Part shown: positions 9,573 to 18,293 of the stretch, piece by piece | Numbering within the stretch: position 1 is the first letter of the stretch | Layout of the letters: each line of letters begins with the position of its first letter | Source: UBA11612 sp963662375 | GTDB lineage: Bacteria; Pseudomonadota; Alphaproteobacteria; Rhodospirillales; Rhodospirillaceae | Assembly: GCA_963662375.2 (NCBI GenBank) | Contig: CAXXRP010000015.1 | Location: forward strand, 186,001 to 250,000 | DNA: 64,000 nucleotides | Direction: 5' to 3' | Notes under the pieces: generated by a model | Database searches by the model: none | What the model was told of the DNA's origin: nothing | What the model saw: the letters and a program-made list of their open reading frames with translations, nothing else | Made by a program: the position numbers and the translations under genes

Positions 9573-10808
9573 ATGAGCGCCCTAATTCGACCCTTCAGAG
9601 GTCTCCGACCTCTACCGGAAAGGGCCGGCGATGTGGCGGCGCCGCCTTATGATGTGTTGAACACGAGGGAGGCTCGCCGGCGCACCGAAGGTAAGCCTTA
9701 CAGCTTTCTCCATATCGCGAAGCCCGAAATTGATTTGCCTCCGGGAACGGACCCCTTCTCACCGAAGGTCTACGCCAAAGGTGCAGAAAATCTTGCACGG
9801 TTCGTTGCCAAGGGTGTGCTAATCCGCGACGAGACCCCCGTGTACTATATCTATAGACTGCAAATGGGCGAGCACACGCAGACCGGATTTGCCGCGGTTG
9901 CATCGATTTCCGCATACGACGCCAATCGAGTTCGCAAGCATGAATTCACGCAGCCGGAGAAAGAAGATGACCGCGTTCATCAGATCGATGCACTTAACGC
10001 GCAGACGAGCCCGGTATTACTCGCATACAAAGCCGACAAAAATGTTGAGGATCTTATCGGCGGGGTTACCAAGGCTTCTCCGTTGTATGATGTGACAGCC
10101 GATGACAGCATCGTTCATACGATCTGGATTATGAGCGATCCCTCGGCGGTTGAATACCTGACGCGGTTGGTTGACGCCATGGACGCGCTCTATATCGCTG
10201 ATGGTCATCATCGATCGGCGGCGGCGTCTCGGGTGGCTGCGGCAAGGCGCGGCCTTCAAACCCGCGCTGATAGCCATGAATATTTCCTTACTGTTGCGTT
10301 CCCGCACGATCAGATGCGAATTCTCGATTACAACCGTGTAGTCAGCGATTTGAATGGGCTAACCGCAGCGGACTTTCTGGCGAAATTGGAAGAGCGGTTC
10401 AGGGTGGAGAAAGTGGGTGCTCAAGCGAAGCCAGATGGTCCGCGCCGCTTTGGCATGTACCTTGGTGGGGCGTGGTATCGCCTGCAGATTAACCCCCAGT
10501 TCGTGCCGCAGGACGATCCCGTCGCGCAACTCGATGTCAGCTTGCTTCAGGACAATCTGATTGGACCGGTTTTGCGGGTCGAAGACCTCCGTCGCGATAA
10601 GCGCATTGATTTCGTGGGCGGCATACGCGGTCTGGCCGAGCTAGAGAGGCGTGTTAATTCGGGCGAAATGCGAGTAGCGTTTGCGCTTTTTCCGACAAGC
10701 ATGGGACAGCTCATGGCTGTTGCCGACGCGGAGAACATAATGCCGCCAAAGTCCACGTGGTTTGAGCCGAAATTGGCGGACGGCCTTGTCAGCCACGTCC
10801 TCGACTGA
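9573..10808 (+). CDS. DUF1015 family protein
   Basis: The 411-residue product covers the full DUF1015 domain. The family start is visible (IRPFRGLRP, then AAPPYDVL), as are HEFTQPEKEDDR and the central IADGHHRSAAA motif. It is a soluble protein; members are described as HPr-kinase-like or simply uncharacterised, and its reaction is unknown. I chose the ATG at 9573 over that at 9567 because AGAGGAAG is then 7 bases upstream. Its end overlaps possible early starts of miaA, so the two genes are probably cotranscribed. Confidence 0.9.
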   Translation: MSALIRPFRGLRPLPERAGDVAAPPYDVLNTREARRRTEGKPYSFLHIAKPEIDLPPGTDPFSPKVYAKGAENLARFVAKGVLIRDETPVYYIYRLQMGEHTQTGFAAVASISAYDANRVRKHEFTQPEKEDDRVHQIDALNAQTSPVLLAYKADKNVEDLIGGVTKASPLYDVTADDSIVHTIWIMSDPSAVEYLTRLVDAMDALYIADGHHRSAAASRVAAARRGLQTRADSHEYFLTVAFPHDQMRILDYNRVVSDLNGLTAADFLAKLEERFRVEKVGAQAKPDGPRRFGMYLGGAWYRLQINPQFVPQDDPVAQLDVSLLQDNLIGPVLRVEDLRRDKRIDFVGGIRGLAELERRVNSGEMRVAFALFPTSMGQLMAVADAENIMPPKSTWFEPKLADGLVSHVLD

Positions 10809-10815
10809 CCGCGCT

Positions 10816-11760
10816 TTGCGCGACGCACCTCATGTGGTTGTCGTTGCCGGTCCGACCGCCACCGGGAAATCACAGCTCGCGATTAAAATAGCTAAAGAAC
10901 TCAATGGCATTATCATTAATGCCGACAGTCAGCAACGATACGGTGACCTCAGCATTCTCTCGGCCCGGCCCGTGCCCGATGAAATGGACGGTGTTCCGCA
11001 CAAATTGTTCGGAGACCTCGGGCCGGGCGAGTCAGGCTCGGCGCCTGAGTGGGCCGAGAAGGCCGCCGGCGAGATCAACCGCGCAATGGTAGCCGCGCAG
11101 CTGCCGATCATTGTCGGCGGAACCGGATTGTATTTGCGGGCACTTATGGACGGTCTCGCAGACATCCCGTCAATTCCGGGCAACATTCGTCAGTCCGCGG
11201 AGGCACTGCTTGAGGAAATCGGCCAAGAGGCATTTCATGCCCGCCTGAAGAATTGCGATCCGGTTACAGCAGACCGCCTGGCGCCCGGCGACACACGCCG
11301 GCTGCTCCGAGCCTGGGAAGTCGCGGAAGCCACAGGAACAACCTTGAGCGAGTGGCATGCGGCACCTGCATCACCGCCGCTTCGCGCAAGATACCATTCC
11401 ATTATGATGATGCCGGGGCGTGAAGAGCTCTATGACGCGTGCGATACCCGGTTCCAAAACATGGTGGAGAACGGAGCCATAGAGGAATTGCGCACGTTCT
11501 TAAGGACCAGCGGCTCTTTGGAAATGCCCATTATGAAGATGCTTGGGGCGAGGGAACTCGCCGCATATTTATCTGATGAGGTAACTTTGGACGCGGCGGT
11601 TGCCGCGGCGCAAACTGCGACCCGCCGCTACGCAAAACGGCAAGTCACCTGGTTTAGACATCAGTTTCATTCAGATATGATTATAGATACGAAGCTTTCG
11701 GAGATATTATGTGCACAAATATTTTCGAATATTCGCCATCTAGATGGGATCGAGAACTAG
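10816..11760 (+). CDS. miaA: tRNA dimethylallyltransferase MiaA
   Basis: MiaA transfers the dimethylallyl group to A37 of tRNAs that read codons starting with U. The P-loop AGPTATGKS lies about 10 residues from the TTG at 10816, which matches usual family spacing. The same frame is open upstream to a TTG at 10762, which would overlap the DUF1015 gene by 47 bases, so the start is uncertain. VGGTGLYLRALMDGLADIP and the C-terminal RRYAKRQVTWFRHQ are typical. The substrate motif usually written DSMQVYR reads DSQQRYG here, which is unusual. Product length (about 314 residues) is normal. Confidence 0.9.
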   Translation: MRDAPHVVVVAGPTATGKSQLAIKIAKELNGIIINADSQQRYGDLSILSARPVPDEMDGVPHKLFGDLGPGESGSAPEWAEKAAGEINRAMVAAQLPIIVGGTGLYLRALMDGLADIPSIPGNIRQSAEALLEEIGQEAFHARLKNCDPVTADRLAPGDTRRLLRAWEVAEATGTTLSEWHAAPASPPLRARYHSIMMMPGREELYDACDTRFQNMVENGAIEELRTFLRTSGSLEMPIMKMLGARELAAYLSDEVTLDAAVAAAQTATRRYAKRQVTWFRHQFHSDMIIDTKLSEILCAQIFSNIRHLDGIEN

Positions 11761-12048
11761 GTTGCGTCGCCTCTTGCGCGGCTGGACGGCCTTTTCAGCG
11801 GCTTGGAGACATTTTTCGCGATAATGTGTTTGATTCGAGCGTTTGATTTTTTTGTGTTCGAAGTAATTGGAACAGCAGAGAAAGTGGACGCATTCATTAG
11901 TCTCATGAAACCGCCTGGTTTGGTTGAAGTATCTCGAACAGGCGTGGCCGCCATCGCGCGCGGTAGCGCAGGAATTGAGGGCTAGCAACACCACTGTCGC
12001 TGTTCACATTAGCTCGGCGCAATTGGGCAAGAATGGAAAGGGATATCT

Positions 12049-13068
12049 ATGCGCGTCTATTATGATCGTGATGCCGACTTGAATTTGATTAAAGGCAAAA
12101 AAATTGCTGTTGTCGGATACGGCAGCCAAGGCCGTGCACATGCCCTCAATTTACGCGATTCCGGTGTCAAGGACATAGGGGTTGTCCAGCGAGAGGGCTC
12201 CGCAACACGCGCTAAGGCAGAGCAGGAAGATTTGAAGGTGTTCACGCCTGCGGAAGCAGCGCAGTGGGCAGACATGGTGATGATTTTAACGCCCGATAAA
12301 CGTCAAGCTGACCTTTATCGTGATGACATTAAGGATAACCTGAGGCGGGGCGGCGCGTTGGCGTTCGCTCACGGTCTCAATGTGCATTTCAATCTTATCG
12401 AGCCGCGGCCCGATCTGGACGTTTTTATGATTGCGCCAAAGGGGCCGGGCCACACCAAGCGTTCGGAATATTTGCGTGGAGCCGGTGTGCCTCGTCTGGT
12501 TGCTGTCGCACAAAACGCCTCCGGGAACGCCATGGCAATCGCGTTGTCTTACGCCTCGGCGATTAGCGGCGGCCGGGCCGATGTGATCGAAACGAATTTC
12601 AAAGAAGAATGCGAGACCGATTGATTCGGAGAGCAAGCCGTTCTTTGTGGGGGCCTCACCAACCTCATTCGCGCAGGCTTTGAAACGTTTGTTGAGGGCG
12701 GCTATTCGCCGGAGATGGCGTATTTCGAATGCTTGCACGAAGTGAAATTGATCGTTGACCTCATCTACGAGGGTGGTCTTGCTGATATGCGCTATTCGAT
12801 CTCCAACACCGCGGAATACGGCGACTATGTCTCGGGCCCTCGCATCGTGACAGAGGAGACGAAAAAAGAGATGAAAAAGATTTTGGCCAATATCCAGTCC
12901 GGTAAGTTCGTCAGAGACTGGATGATTGAGTGCAAAGTCGGTCAGCCGAGCTTTAAGGCTATGCGGCGAAACTGGGCGGACCATCCCATCGAAGAAGTTG
13001 GGACGAAACTTAGGGCCATGATGCCGTGGCTCAAGGGCACGAAGCTAGTGGACAAGGCTCGCAACTAG
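12049..13068 (+). pseudogene. ilvC: Ketol-acid reductoisomerase, interrupted by one in-frame stop
   Basis: The 1020-base frame has the exact length and reading frame of a short (class I) IlvC. That enzyme makes 2,3-dihydroxy-isovalerate or its methyl homologue in Val/Ile/Leu synthesis, using NADPH and two magnesium ions. GYGSQGRAHALN (cofactor loop), FAHGLN and APKGPGHT are present. At codon 192 (12622-12624) a TGA stands where the family has Leu, in ETD-stop-FGEQ, between two acidic metal ligands. Reading continues in the same frame to YFECLHEVKL and SNTAEYG, ending at 13068. A single T-to-G change from TTG explains it. The truncated product should be inactive. An AAAGGGA site precedes the ATG. 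Sequencing error remains possible. Confidence 0.88.
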
Positions 13069-13531
13069 CCACGCTCGGTTGGTCGCCGGTTCGCGGGCTA
13101 ACGGGGTTGCTTGAACGGTGGGGAGCAGCCGGGAATCCGCGGAAATCAGCGAAATATGGCGCATCCCCTCTTCCCATATGCAAGCCTTCATGACAAATTA
13201 ACTGCCGCTGCGTCATTTTGGTCTTTAAGCGGCCTGGAAAAGCCGTTTATAAAGACCACTATATAAGCCATTGATTTGTGGGCAAAAACGCGGCGTCCGA
13301 GAGTAGGTGCCCCTGTGGTGAACGCGACCGCACAATTTGGCGACATAACTGGTACGGCAACCACCGTGGCCTCGGTGGTGCTGCCGCGTCTGTACGTCGC
13401 ACCGTGCCGTACAGATCGGGGTCAGCGACTTATCCACTCCTAACGCGAGCGCTCTGTCGAGCGGGGGGCGTTTGGGGAAAATTTTAAGTCGCTCACGAAC
13501 CGTACTTTTGACCCCAGTCGTGAGAAAAACT
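13069..13531 (+). other. Long non-coding or decayed region between ilvC and the leuA remnant
   Basis: I see no intact gene in these 463 bases. Short open frames on both strands show no family resemblance. In related genomes this gap is often short or holds unrelated genes, so it may contain decayed sequence. It includes a hairpin at 13220-13257. Confidence 0.55.
13220..13257 (+). terminator. Imperfect hairpin downstream of ilvC
   Basis: The arms GGTCTTTA and TAAAGACC are exact complements and enclose a second inner stem CGGC/GCCG with a short loop, separated by an unpaired bulge. No run of T follows, so it is a poor intrinsic terminator by rule. It could act as a transcript-end or processing structure between ilvC and the following locus. 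Confidence 0.4.
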
Positions 13532-13797
13532 ATGAGCGTTAACCGGGTATTTATTTTCGACACAACCATGCAGAACGTGGGGCATTGGCTCGGCGCGCCA
13601 GTAAATCGTGAGAAAAAATCTACGCCGGTAAGATTTTGGAGGAGATGTGTGCGGACGTTATCGAAGCCGGTTTCCCGATCGCATCTCAAGACGATCTCGA
13701 TGCCGTAGAAGGGCTGCCAATTCGTTGGTGGCTGTCCAAGTTCGCGCAAGTTAACGAGTGCATGTCTTTGGCTTGTGATGCGAGCCGTGAAAGTTAA
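13532..13797 (+). pseudogene. leuA: 2-isopropylmalate synthase remnant (N-terminal fragment)
   Basis: From the ATG at 13532 the reading MSVNRVFIFDTT matches the conserved start of LeuA, and NREK follows. After a frame change near 13615 the next frame reads KIYAGKILEEM, then CADVIEAGFPIAS, then QDDLDAVEGLP, which matches the LEEMGVDVIEAGFPIAS region. Reading then turns into unrelated sequence and stops at 13797. A normal LeuA has over 500 residues, so only about the first 55 survive, with a frameshift. The order ilvC-leuA-mreB is typical of related genomes, which supports the assignment. Leucine synthesis from this locus is not possible. Confidence 0.8.
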
Positions 13798-13800
13798 AAT

Positions 13801-14883
13801 ATGTTTCGTGTTATCTCATCCGGGGGTGAATTGGTCAGCATGGTCTCCTATTTGGCGGGATGGTGGTTACCGGCCTACATCGGCATTGATCTAGGGACGG
13901 CGAATACGCTGATCTACGTGAAAGGCCGCGGTATCGTACTTAACGAGCCTTCGGTGGTAGCCTTGACTGAAGTCAAGGGCTGCAAGCAGATTCTGGCCGT
14001 TGGCAATAAGGCTCAGCTGATGCTTGGTAGAACGCCCGGCAATATTCAAGCCATCCGACCGCTTCGCGACGGTGTTATCGCCGATTTCGAGGTGTCGGAA
14101 GAAATGATCAAGTACTTCATCCGCAAAGTTTATAACCGACGCAGCTTCGTAAGTCCGGTGGTGATGATTTGTGTGCCGTCGGGCTCCACCGCAGTGGAGC
14201 GGCGCGCCATTCAGGAATCGGCCGAGGCCGCGGGCGCACGCAAGGTGCACTTGATTGAAGAACCCATGGCGGCTGCCATCGGCGCTGGGCTGCCCATCAG
14301 CGAGCCGACAGGCAGTATGGTTGTGGATATCGGCGGCGGGACGACTGAAGTTGCCCTTCTATCGTTGGGCGGAATTGTTTACGCCCGCTCGGTGCGTGTC
14401 GGCGGCGATGCGATGGACGAAGCCATCATCAACTATATTCGCCATCATCATAATCTTCTGGTGGGAGAGAGGTCGGCGGAACGCATTAAGAAAGAAATTG
14501 GGACCGCCTGCCCGCCGGAGACTGGTGATGGCGAGAAAATGGCGATCAAGGGCCGTAATCTTATAAGCGGTGTGCCTGAAGAAATTGTCTTGAGTCAACG
14601 TCAGGTCGCGGAAAGTTTGGCGGACCCCGTTACTGCAATTGTTGACGCTGTAAGGATTGCGTTGGAGCACACAGCCCCAGAGCTAGCCGCTGACATCGTT
14701 GACAAGGGTATCGTTCTAACTGGCGGCGGAGCGCTGCTGCACAATCTTGATCTTGTCTTACGGCATGCTACGGGGCTTCCGATATCCATCGCAGACGAGC
14801 CCTTGAGTTGTGTCGTGCTGGGGACGGGTAAGGCTCTCGAGGATATAAAGGCTTTGAGCCATGTATTGACAGCCACGTATTAG
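13801..14883 (+). CDS. mreB: Rod-shape-determining actin homologue MreB
   Basis: MreB polymerises under the inner membrane and guides lateral wall synthesis. The actin-type phosphate and adenosine motifs are present: IGIDLGTANTLIYVKGRG, then VVDIGGGTTEVA, then GIVLTGGGALL. The ATG at 13801 gives 360 residues with about 13 extra at the N-terminus. An in-frame ATG at 13840 gives MVSYLAGWWLPAYIGIDLG, close to the usual length of about 347. Neither has a strong ribosome site. The hydrophobic LAGWWL is probably the membrane-anchoring N-terminus. It starts the mre/mrd/rod cluster and lies 3 bases after the leuA remnant stop. Confidence 0.95.
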   Translation: MFRVISSGGELVSMVSYLAGWWLPAYIGIDLGTANTLIYVKGRGIVLNEPSVVALTEVKGCKQILAVGNKAQLMLGRTPGNIQAIRPLRDGVIADFEVSEEMIKYFIRKVYNRRSFVSPVVMICVPSGSTAVERRAIQESAEAAGARKVHLIEEPMAAAIGAGLPISEPTGSMVVDIGGGTTEVALLSLGGIVYARSVRVGGDAMDEAIINYIRHHHNLLVGERSAERIKKEIGTACPPETGDGEKMAIKGRNLISGVPEEIVLSQRQVAESLADPVTAIVDAVRIALEHTAPELAADIVDKGIVLTGGGALLHNLDLVLRHATGLPISIADEPLSCVVLGTGKALEDIKALSHVLTATY

Positions 14884-14942
14884 CGTTCACTGCATTTGCG
14901 CGAATCACGGGGCAATGTAGAAAACATAACGGAGGGGTAGTC

Positions 14943-15824
14943 GTGATACCAAGCGAGTTCGCAAGGCGGCAGACATTGGGGCAAAGTTCCCGCTTTGGAA
15001 TGCTAAAATCGCTGCTGCAGCGGTCCACATTTTTGTTGCTTGTTGGCCTGACCTTCGCACTTATGTTGATCGGCGAGGCCGATAGGGTGCTTGTCGAGTG
15101 GGCCCGTGTAGCGGCGACCGATGCCGTTACTCCTATTCTTCGGGTCATGTCGGAGCCGGCGGGTGCAATATTCAATCTCGTGGGCAACGTTCGCGAGCTG
15201 GCAGCAATACGCGATAAAAACGCGGAATTGCGCGAAACCAACACGCGTCTATTGCAGTGGCAATCGGTCGCTCAGAAACTTGAGGCTGAAAACAAATCCC
15301 TACGGTCGCTTCTCACGCTTGTACCTGAGCCCAACGCCTCGTTTGTAACTGGGCGCGTTGTTGCCGACGCTGGTGGCGCGTTCGCTCAATCTCTCATCGT
15401 TATAGCCGGAAGTTCGAGAGGTGTGAAAAAGGGACAAATCGTCACGACCGGCAACGGACTTGTTGGCCGCGTCACACTGGCGGGAAAAAATTCATCTCGT
15501 ATTTTGCTTATCTCGGACATTAACTCCCGAATTCCCGTGCTTGTGGGTGGAGCGGGCCAGCGCGCTATTCTGGCGGGTGACAACAGTAGCCGTCCGCGCT
15601 TGCTTTTTCTCGGAAGCAAAGCAGCGGTTTCGCCGGGAGATAGAGTGGTGACATCCGGCGATGCTGAGGCATTTCCACCCGGTTTATCCGTAGGGAAAGT
15701 GGTTAGCGTAGAAGACGACAGAGTGAAAGTTGAGCCTTTTGTTGCGCGCGATGAACTCCAGTACGTTCTCATCGTCGACTACGGCCTTTCCGGTATTCTT
15801 ACTTCTTCCGTGCCGGCAGGGTGA
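14943..15824 (+). CDS. mreC: Rod-shape-determining protein MreC
   Basis: The 293-residue product starts with GTG after a GGAGGGG site. It has one N-terminal membrane segment (about residues 28-45, LLLVGLTFALMLIG), a coiled coil (about 85-125) and the C-terminal beta-barrel MreC core (GRVVADAGG, then KGQIVTTGNGLVGRV, and GDRVVTSG). It is a periplasmic scaffold linking MreB, MreD, PBP2 and RodA. Its stop overlaps the mreD start as TGATG, which suggests translational coupling. Confidence 0.95.
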   Translation: MIPSEFARRQTLGQSSRFGMLKSLLQRSTFLLLVGLTFALMLIGEADRVLVEWARVAATDAVTPILRVMSEPAGAIFNLVGNVRELAAIRDKNAELRETNTRLLQWQSVAQKLEAENKSLRSLLTLVPEPNASFVTGRVVADAGGAFAQSLIVIAGSSRGVKKGQIVTTGNGLVGRVTLAGKNSSRILLISDINSRIPVLVGGAGQRAILAGDNSSRPRLLFLGSKAAVSPGDRVVTSGDAEAFPPGLSVGKVVSVEDDRVKVEPFVARDELQYVLIVDYGLSGILTSSVPAG

Positions 15825-16357
15825 TGGGTCTGTTAACTATGGAATCTACACCTCTTCAGTATATGGATGGCGCCGCCCGCCGTATGGTTCCGTTCGGGTT
15901 AACGCTGATGTTGATGTTGTTCGCGATGACGCCAAACTACGTGCCCGGTCTATCCGCCGTAACTCCGATGCTTACGTTGATGTGCGTGTATTTTTGGGCG
16001 ATACACCGGCCTGACTTAATGGGGTATGGTGCGGCGTTTGGTATTGGCGTCCTCGAAGATCTTCTTATGGGAACCCCTCTAGGATCTTGCGCCCTTGTTT
16101 TACTGCTTTGTCAGCGCATCGTTGTTCACCAGCAGAAAATTTTGAACTCTAAGCCATTCATCGTGACATGGATTGCATTTGCGTTCGTAGCACTCAGCGC
16201 CGCACTAATCCGATGGCTTTGCGTGGGCTTGGTAGCGTCCAGCGGATTCACGCCACTTAGCGGATTGCTGACCGCCTATCTGATGAGCGTTGCCATTTAT
16301 CCCTTGGCGGCTTGGCTACTAACGAAGGCGGGAGTGAGGTTGTTGGTCAAGATATAA
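15824..16357 (+). CDS. mreD: Rod-shape-determining protein MreD
   Basis: This integral membrane protein of about 177 residues has roughly five hydrophobic segments, a conserved GYGAAFGIGVLEDLLMGTPLG segment (typically GxxxDxxxGxPxG in the family), and position between mreC and mrdA. The ATG at 15824 overlaps the mreC stop by one base; a GTG at 15821 is also in frame. MreD is a core elongasome component that couples MreC to the wall synthase. Confidence 0.92.
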   Translation: MGLLTMESTPLQYMDGAARRMVPFGLTLMLMLFAMTPNYVPGLSAVTPMLTLMCVYFWAIHRPDLMGYGAAFGIGVLEDLLMGTPLGSCALVLLLCQRIVVHQQKILNSKPFIVTWIAFAFVALSAALIRWLCVGLVASSGFTPLSGLLTAYLMSVAIYPLAAWLLTKAGVRLLVKI

Positions 16358-16370
16358 TGGACGTTCTGTC

Positions 16371-18293
16371 ATGATCAGTCCGCGCGGCGGAGATTGGGCG
16401 AAGATGTTTGATCGTCGTGGTGCCATCCTTGGTGCCGCGCAAGCCGCTCTTGTCGCGACGCTCGTCGGCAGAATGTATTATCTGCAGGTTGTTCAGGCCG
16501 ATCGCTACCACACATTGGCGGAAAACAACCGCATTAAATTGAATCTTATCCCGCCGACGCGCGGGCGCATCGTCGACCGATTCGGTGAACCATTAGCAAT
16601 CAACAAACAACAGTTTCGGGCCTTGGTCATGCCCGAACAGGTGGATAAGTTGGATGATACGCTAAACGCTTTGGCGCTCTTCGTCGAGATTTCAGAGCAC
16701 GATCGAGAACGTATCAAGAAGAAGGCGGGGCGGAAGAACAGCTTCCTGCCGATCGCCGTCAAAAAAAACCTTACATGGAAGGAAATGACACACATTCAGG
16801 TGAATGCGCCGGATCTGCCGGGAGTACTGATCGACGAAGTGCAAATCCGATTTTACCCTCATGGCGAGGTCGCCGCACACTTTCTTGGGTATGTCGCGGC
16901 TGTCGACGAAAGCGACTTGACCGGCGATCCGCTTTTGCAGTTGCCGGGATTTCAAGTCGGCAAGGACGGAATAGAAAAAGTTTACGATACCGCGTTGCGG
17001 GGCACCGGCGGCACCAGCCAGGTGGAGGTCAACGCCTATGGCCGCGTCATCCGCGAAGTGGAACGCAAGGAGGGGAATTCGGGCGCTGATGTTGTTCTGA
17101 CGATAGATGAGCGATTGCAGCGATTTTCTGCAGCGCGCCTAGACGCCGAAAGTGCTGCGGTCGTGCTGATGGATATATATAACGGCGATGTGCTGGCCAT
17201 GGTGTCCAATCCAAGTTTTGACGCCAATGTCTTTTCCCGTGGGTTGACCAATGAGGAGTGGGAGGCGCTTTCCACAAACGACCTTAACCCATTGATAAAT
17301 AAGTCTATTGCTGGTCAGTTTTCACCGGGGTCGACGTTCAAAACGGTCGTAACATTGGCGGCCTTGGAAGATGGCGTTATCGCGCCGGATCAGACCGTGC
17401 ATTGTAATGGACGCTATTCGCTCGGCAGGTATGTAAAACATTGCCACAAGGTTCACGGTAGCGTGGATATGGTGCGGGCGCTGTCCGTATCCTGCGATGT
17501 ATATTTCTATGAAATCGCGCGCCGTCTCGGCGTGGACAAAATCGCCGCCATGGCCCGGCGCTTGGGTCTTGGGGAGCGTAGCGGAATTGGGCTGCCCGGT
17601 GAACAGCGCGGCCTCATTCCCACGGAAGCCTGGAAGATGGCTGCCCGCGGCGAGCCTTGGGTACCGGGCGACAATTTAAACGTCGGCATAGGTCAGGGCG
17701 ATGTACTGGTGACGCCGATTCAATTGGCAACCCTGACGGCGCGGATCTCTAACGGGGGATTCGTTGTGCGCCCAAGGTTGGTACGGCCCTCGTCACAGTT
17801 AGCGGAAAATGATGCTAGAGTAGTGGGTGACACTGACCAGGCTCTTGAGTCGCTCGGAATTGATATTCAGCATCTGAATGTCCTTAAGCAGGGAATGTAC
17901 GACGCCGTAAATGGTCCGTCCGGCACGACGACCGCTGCGGCCAATGGTCGGCTCCGCCTCAAAGGCCCGGAGATGAAAGACTGGACCCTCAGCGGCAAAA
18001 CCGGAACCACCCAGGTGTACCGCATTAGTACAGCGGAAAGGGAAGCCGGCGACCGTCAACCTGAAGATACGCCGCGGCATCTTCGCGAACATGCCTTGTT
18101 TGTCGCCTATGCGCCGTCACACCAGCCGCGTTATGCCATTGCCGTGGTTGTCGAACATGCGTTGGGCGGCGGTGGGACCGCCGCCGCACCTGTTGCCCGG
18201 GACATTATGGAGGAGACCTTGCGTCTCGACCCGTCCCGGCGACCGCGCGTGGACGGCAGCCAAATTGCATCCGCGACAGAGCCGTCACAATGA
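16371..18293 (+). CDS. mrdA: Peptidoglycan D,D-transpeptidase PBP2
   Basis: The 640-residue protein has a single membrane anchor (about 19-35), a PBP-dimerisation region and a transpeptidase domain. The active-site motifs are all visible: STFK with catalytic Ser321, SCD beginning at Ser374, and KTG at 543-545. It cross-links lateral-wall peptidoglycan in complex with RodA. GRIVDRFGEPLA near residue 65 and FLGYVAAVDESD are class B PBP2 features. Its last 4 bases overlap rodA, as expected for a tightly coupled transpeptidase/glycosyltransferase pair. Confidence 0.95.
   Translation: MISPRGGDWAKMFDRRGAILGAAQAALVATLVGRMYYLQVVQADRYHTLAENNRIKLNLIPPTRGRIVDRFGEPLAINKQQFRALVMPEQVDKLDDTLNALALFVEISEHDRERIKKKAGRKNSFLPIAVKKNLTWKEMTHIQVNAPDLPGVLIDEVQIRFYPHGEVAAHFLGYVAAVDESDLTGDPLLQLPGFQVGKDGIEKVYDTALRGTGGTSQVEVNAYGRVIREVERKEGNSGADVVLTIDERLQRFSAARLDAESAAVVLMDIYNGDVLAMVSNPSFDANVFSRGLTNEEWEALSTNDLNPLINKSIAGQFSPGSTFKTVVTLAALEDGVIAPDQTVHCNGRYSLGRYVKHCHKVHGSVDMVRALSVSCDVYFYEIARRLGVDKIAAMARRLGLGERSGIGLPGEQRGLIPTEAWKMAARGEPWVPGDNLNVGIGQGDVLVTPIQLATLTARISNGGFVVRPRLVRPSSQLAENDARVVGDTDQALESLGIDIQHLNVLKQGMYDAVNGPSGTTTAAANGRLRLKGPEMKDWTLSGKTGTTQVYRISTAEREAGDRQPEDTPRHLREHALFVAYAPSHQPRYAIAVVVEHALGGGGTAAAPVARDIMEETLRLDPSRRPRVDGSQIASATEPSQ

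Noticed and set aside
13225..13749. Minus-strand open frame of 174 codons opposite the leuA remnant.
   Set aside because: It has no family resemblance or ribosome site, and the plus strand carries the recognisable LeuA motif across the same bases.
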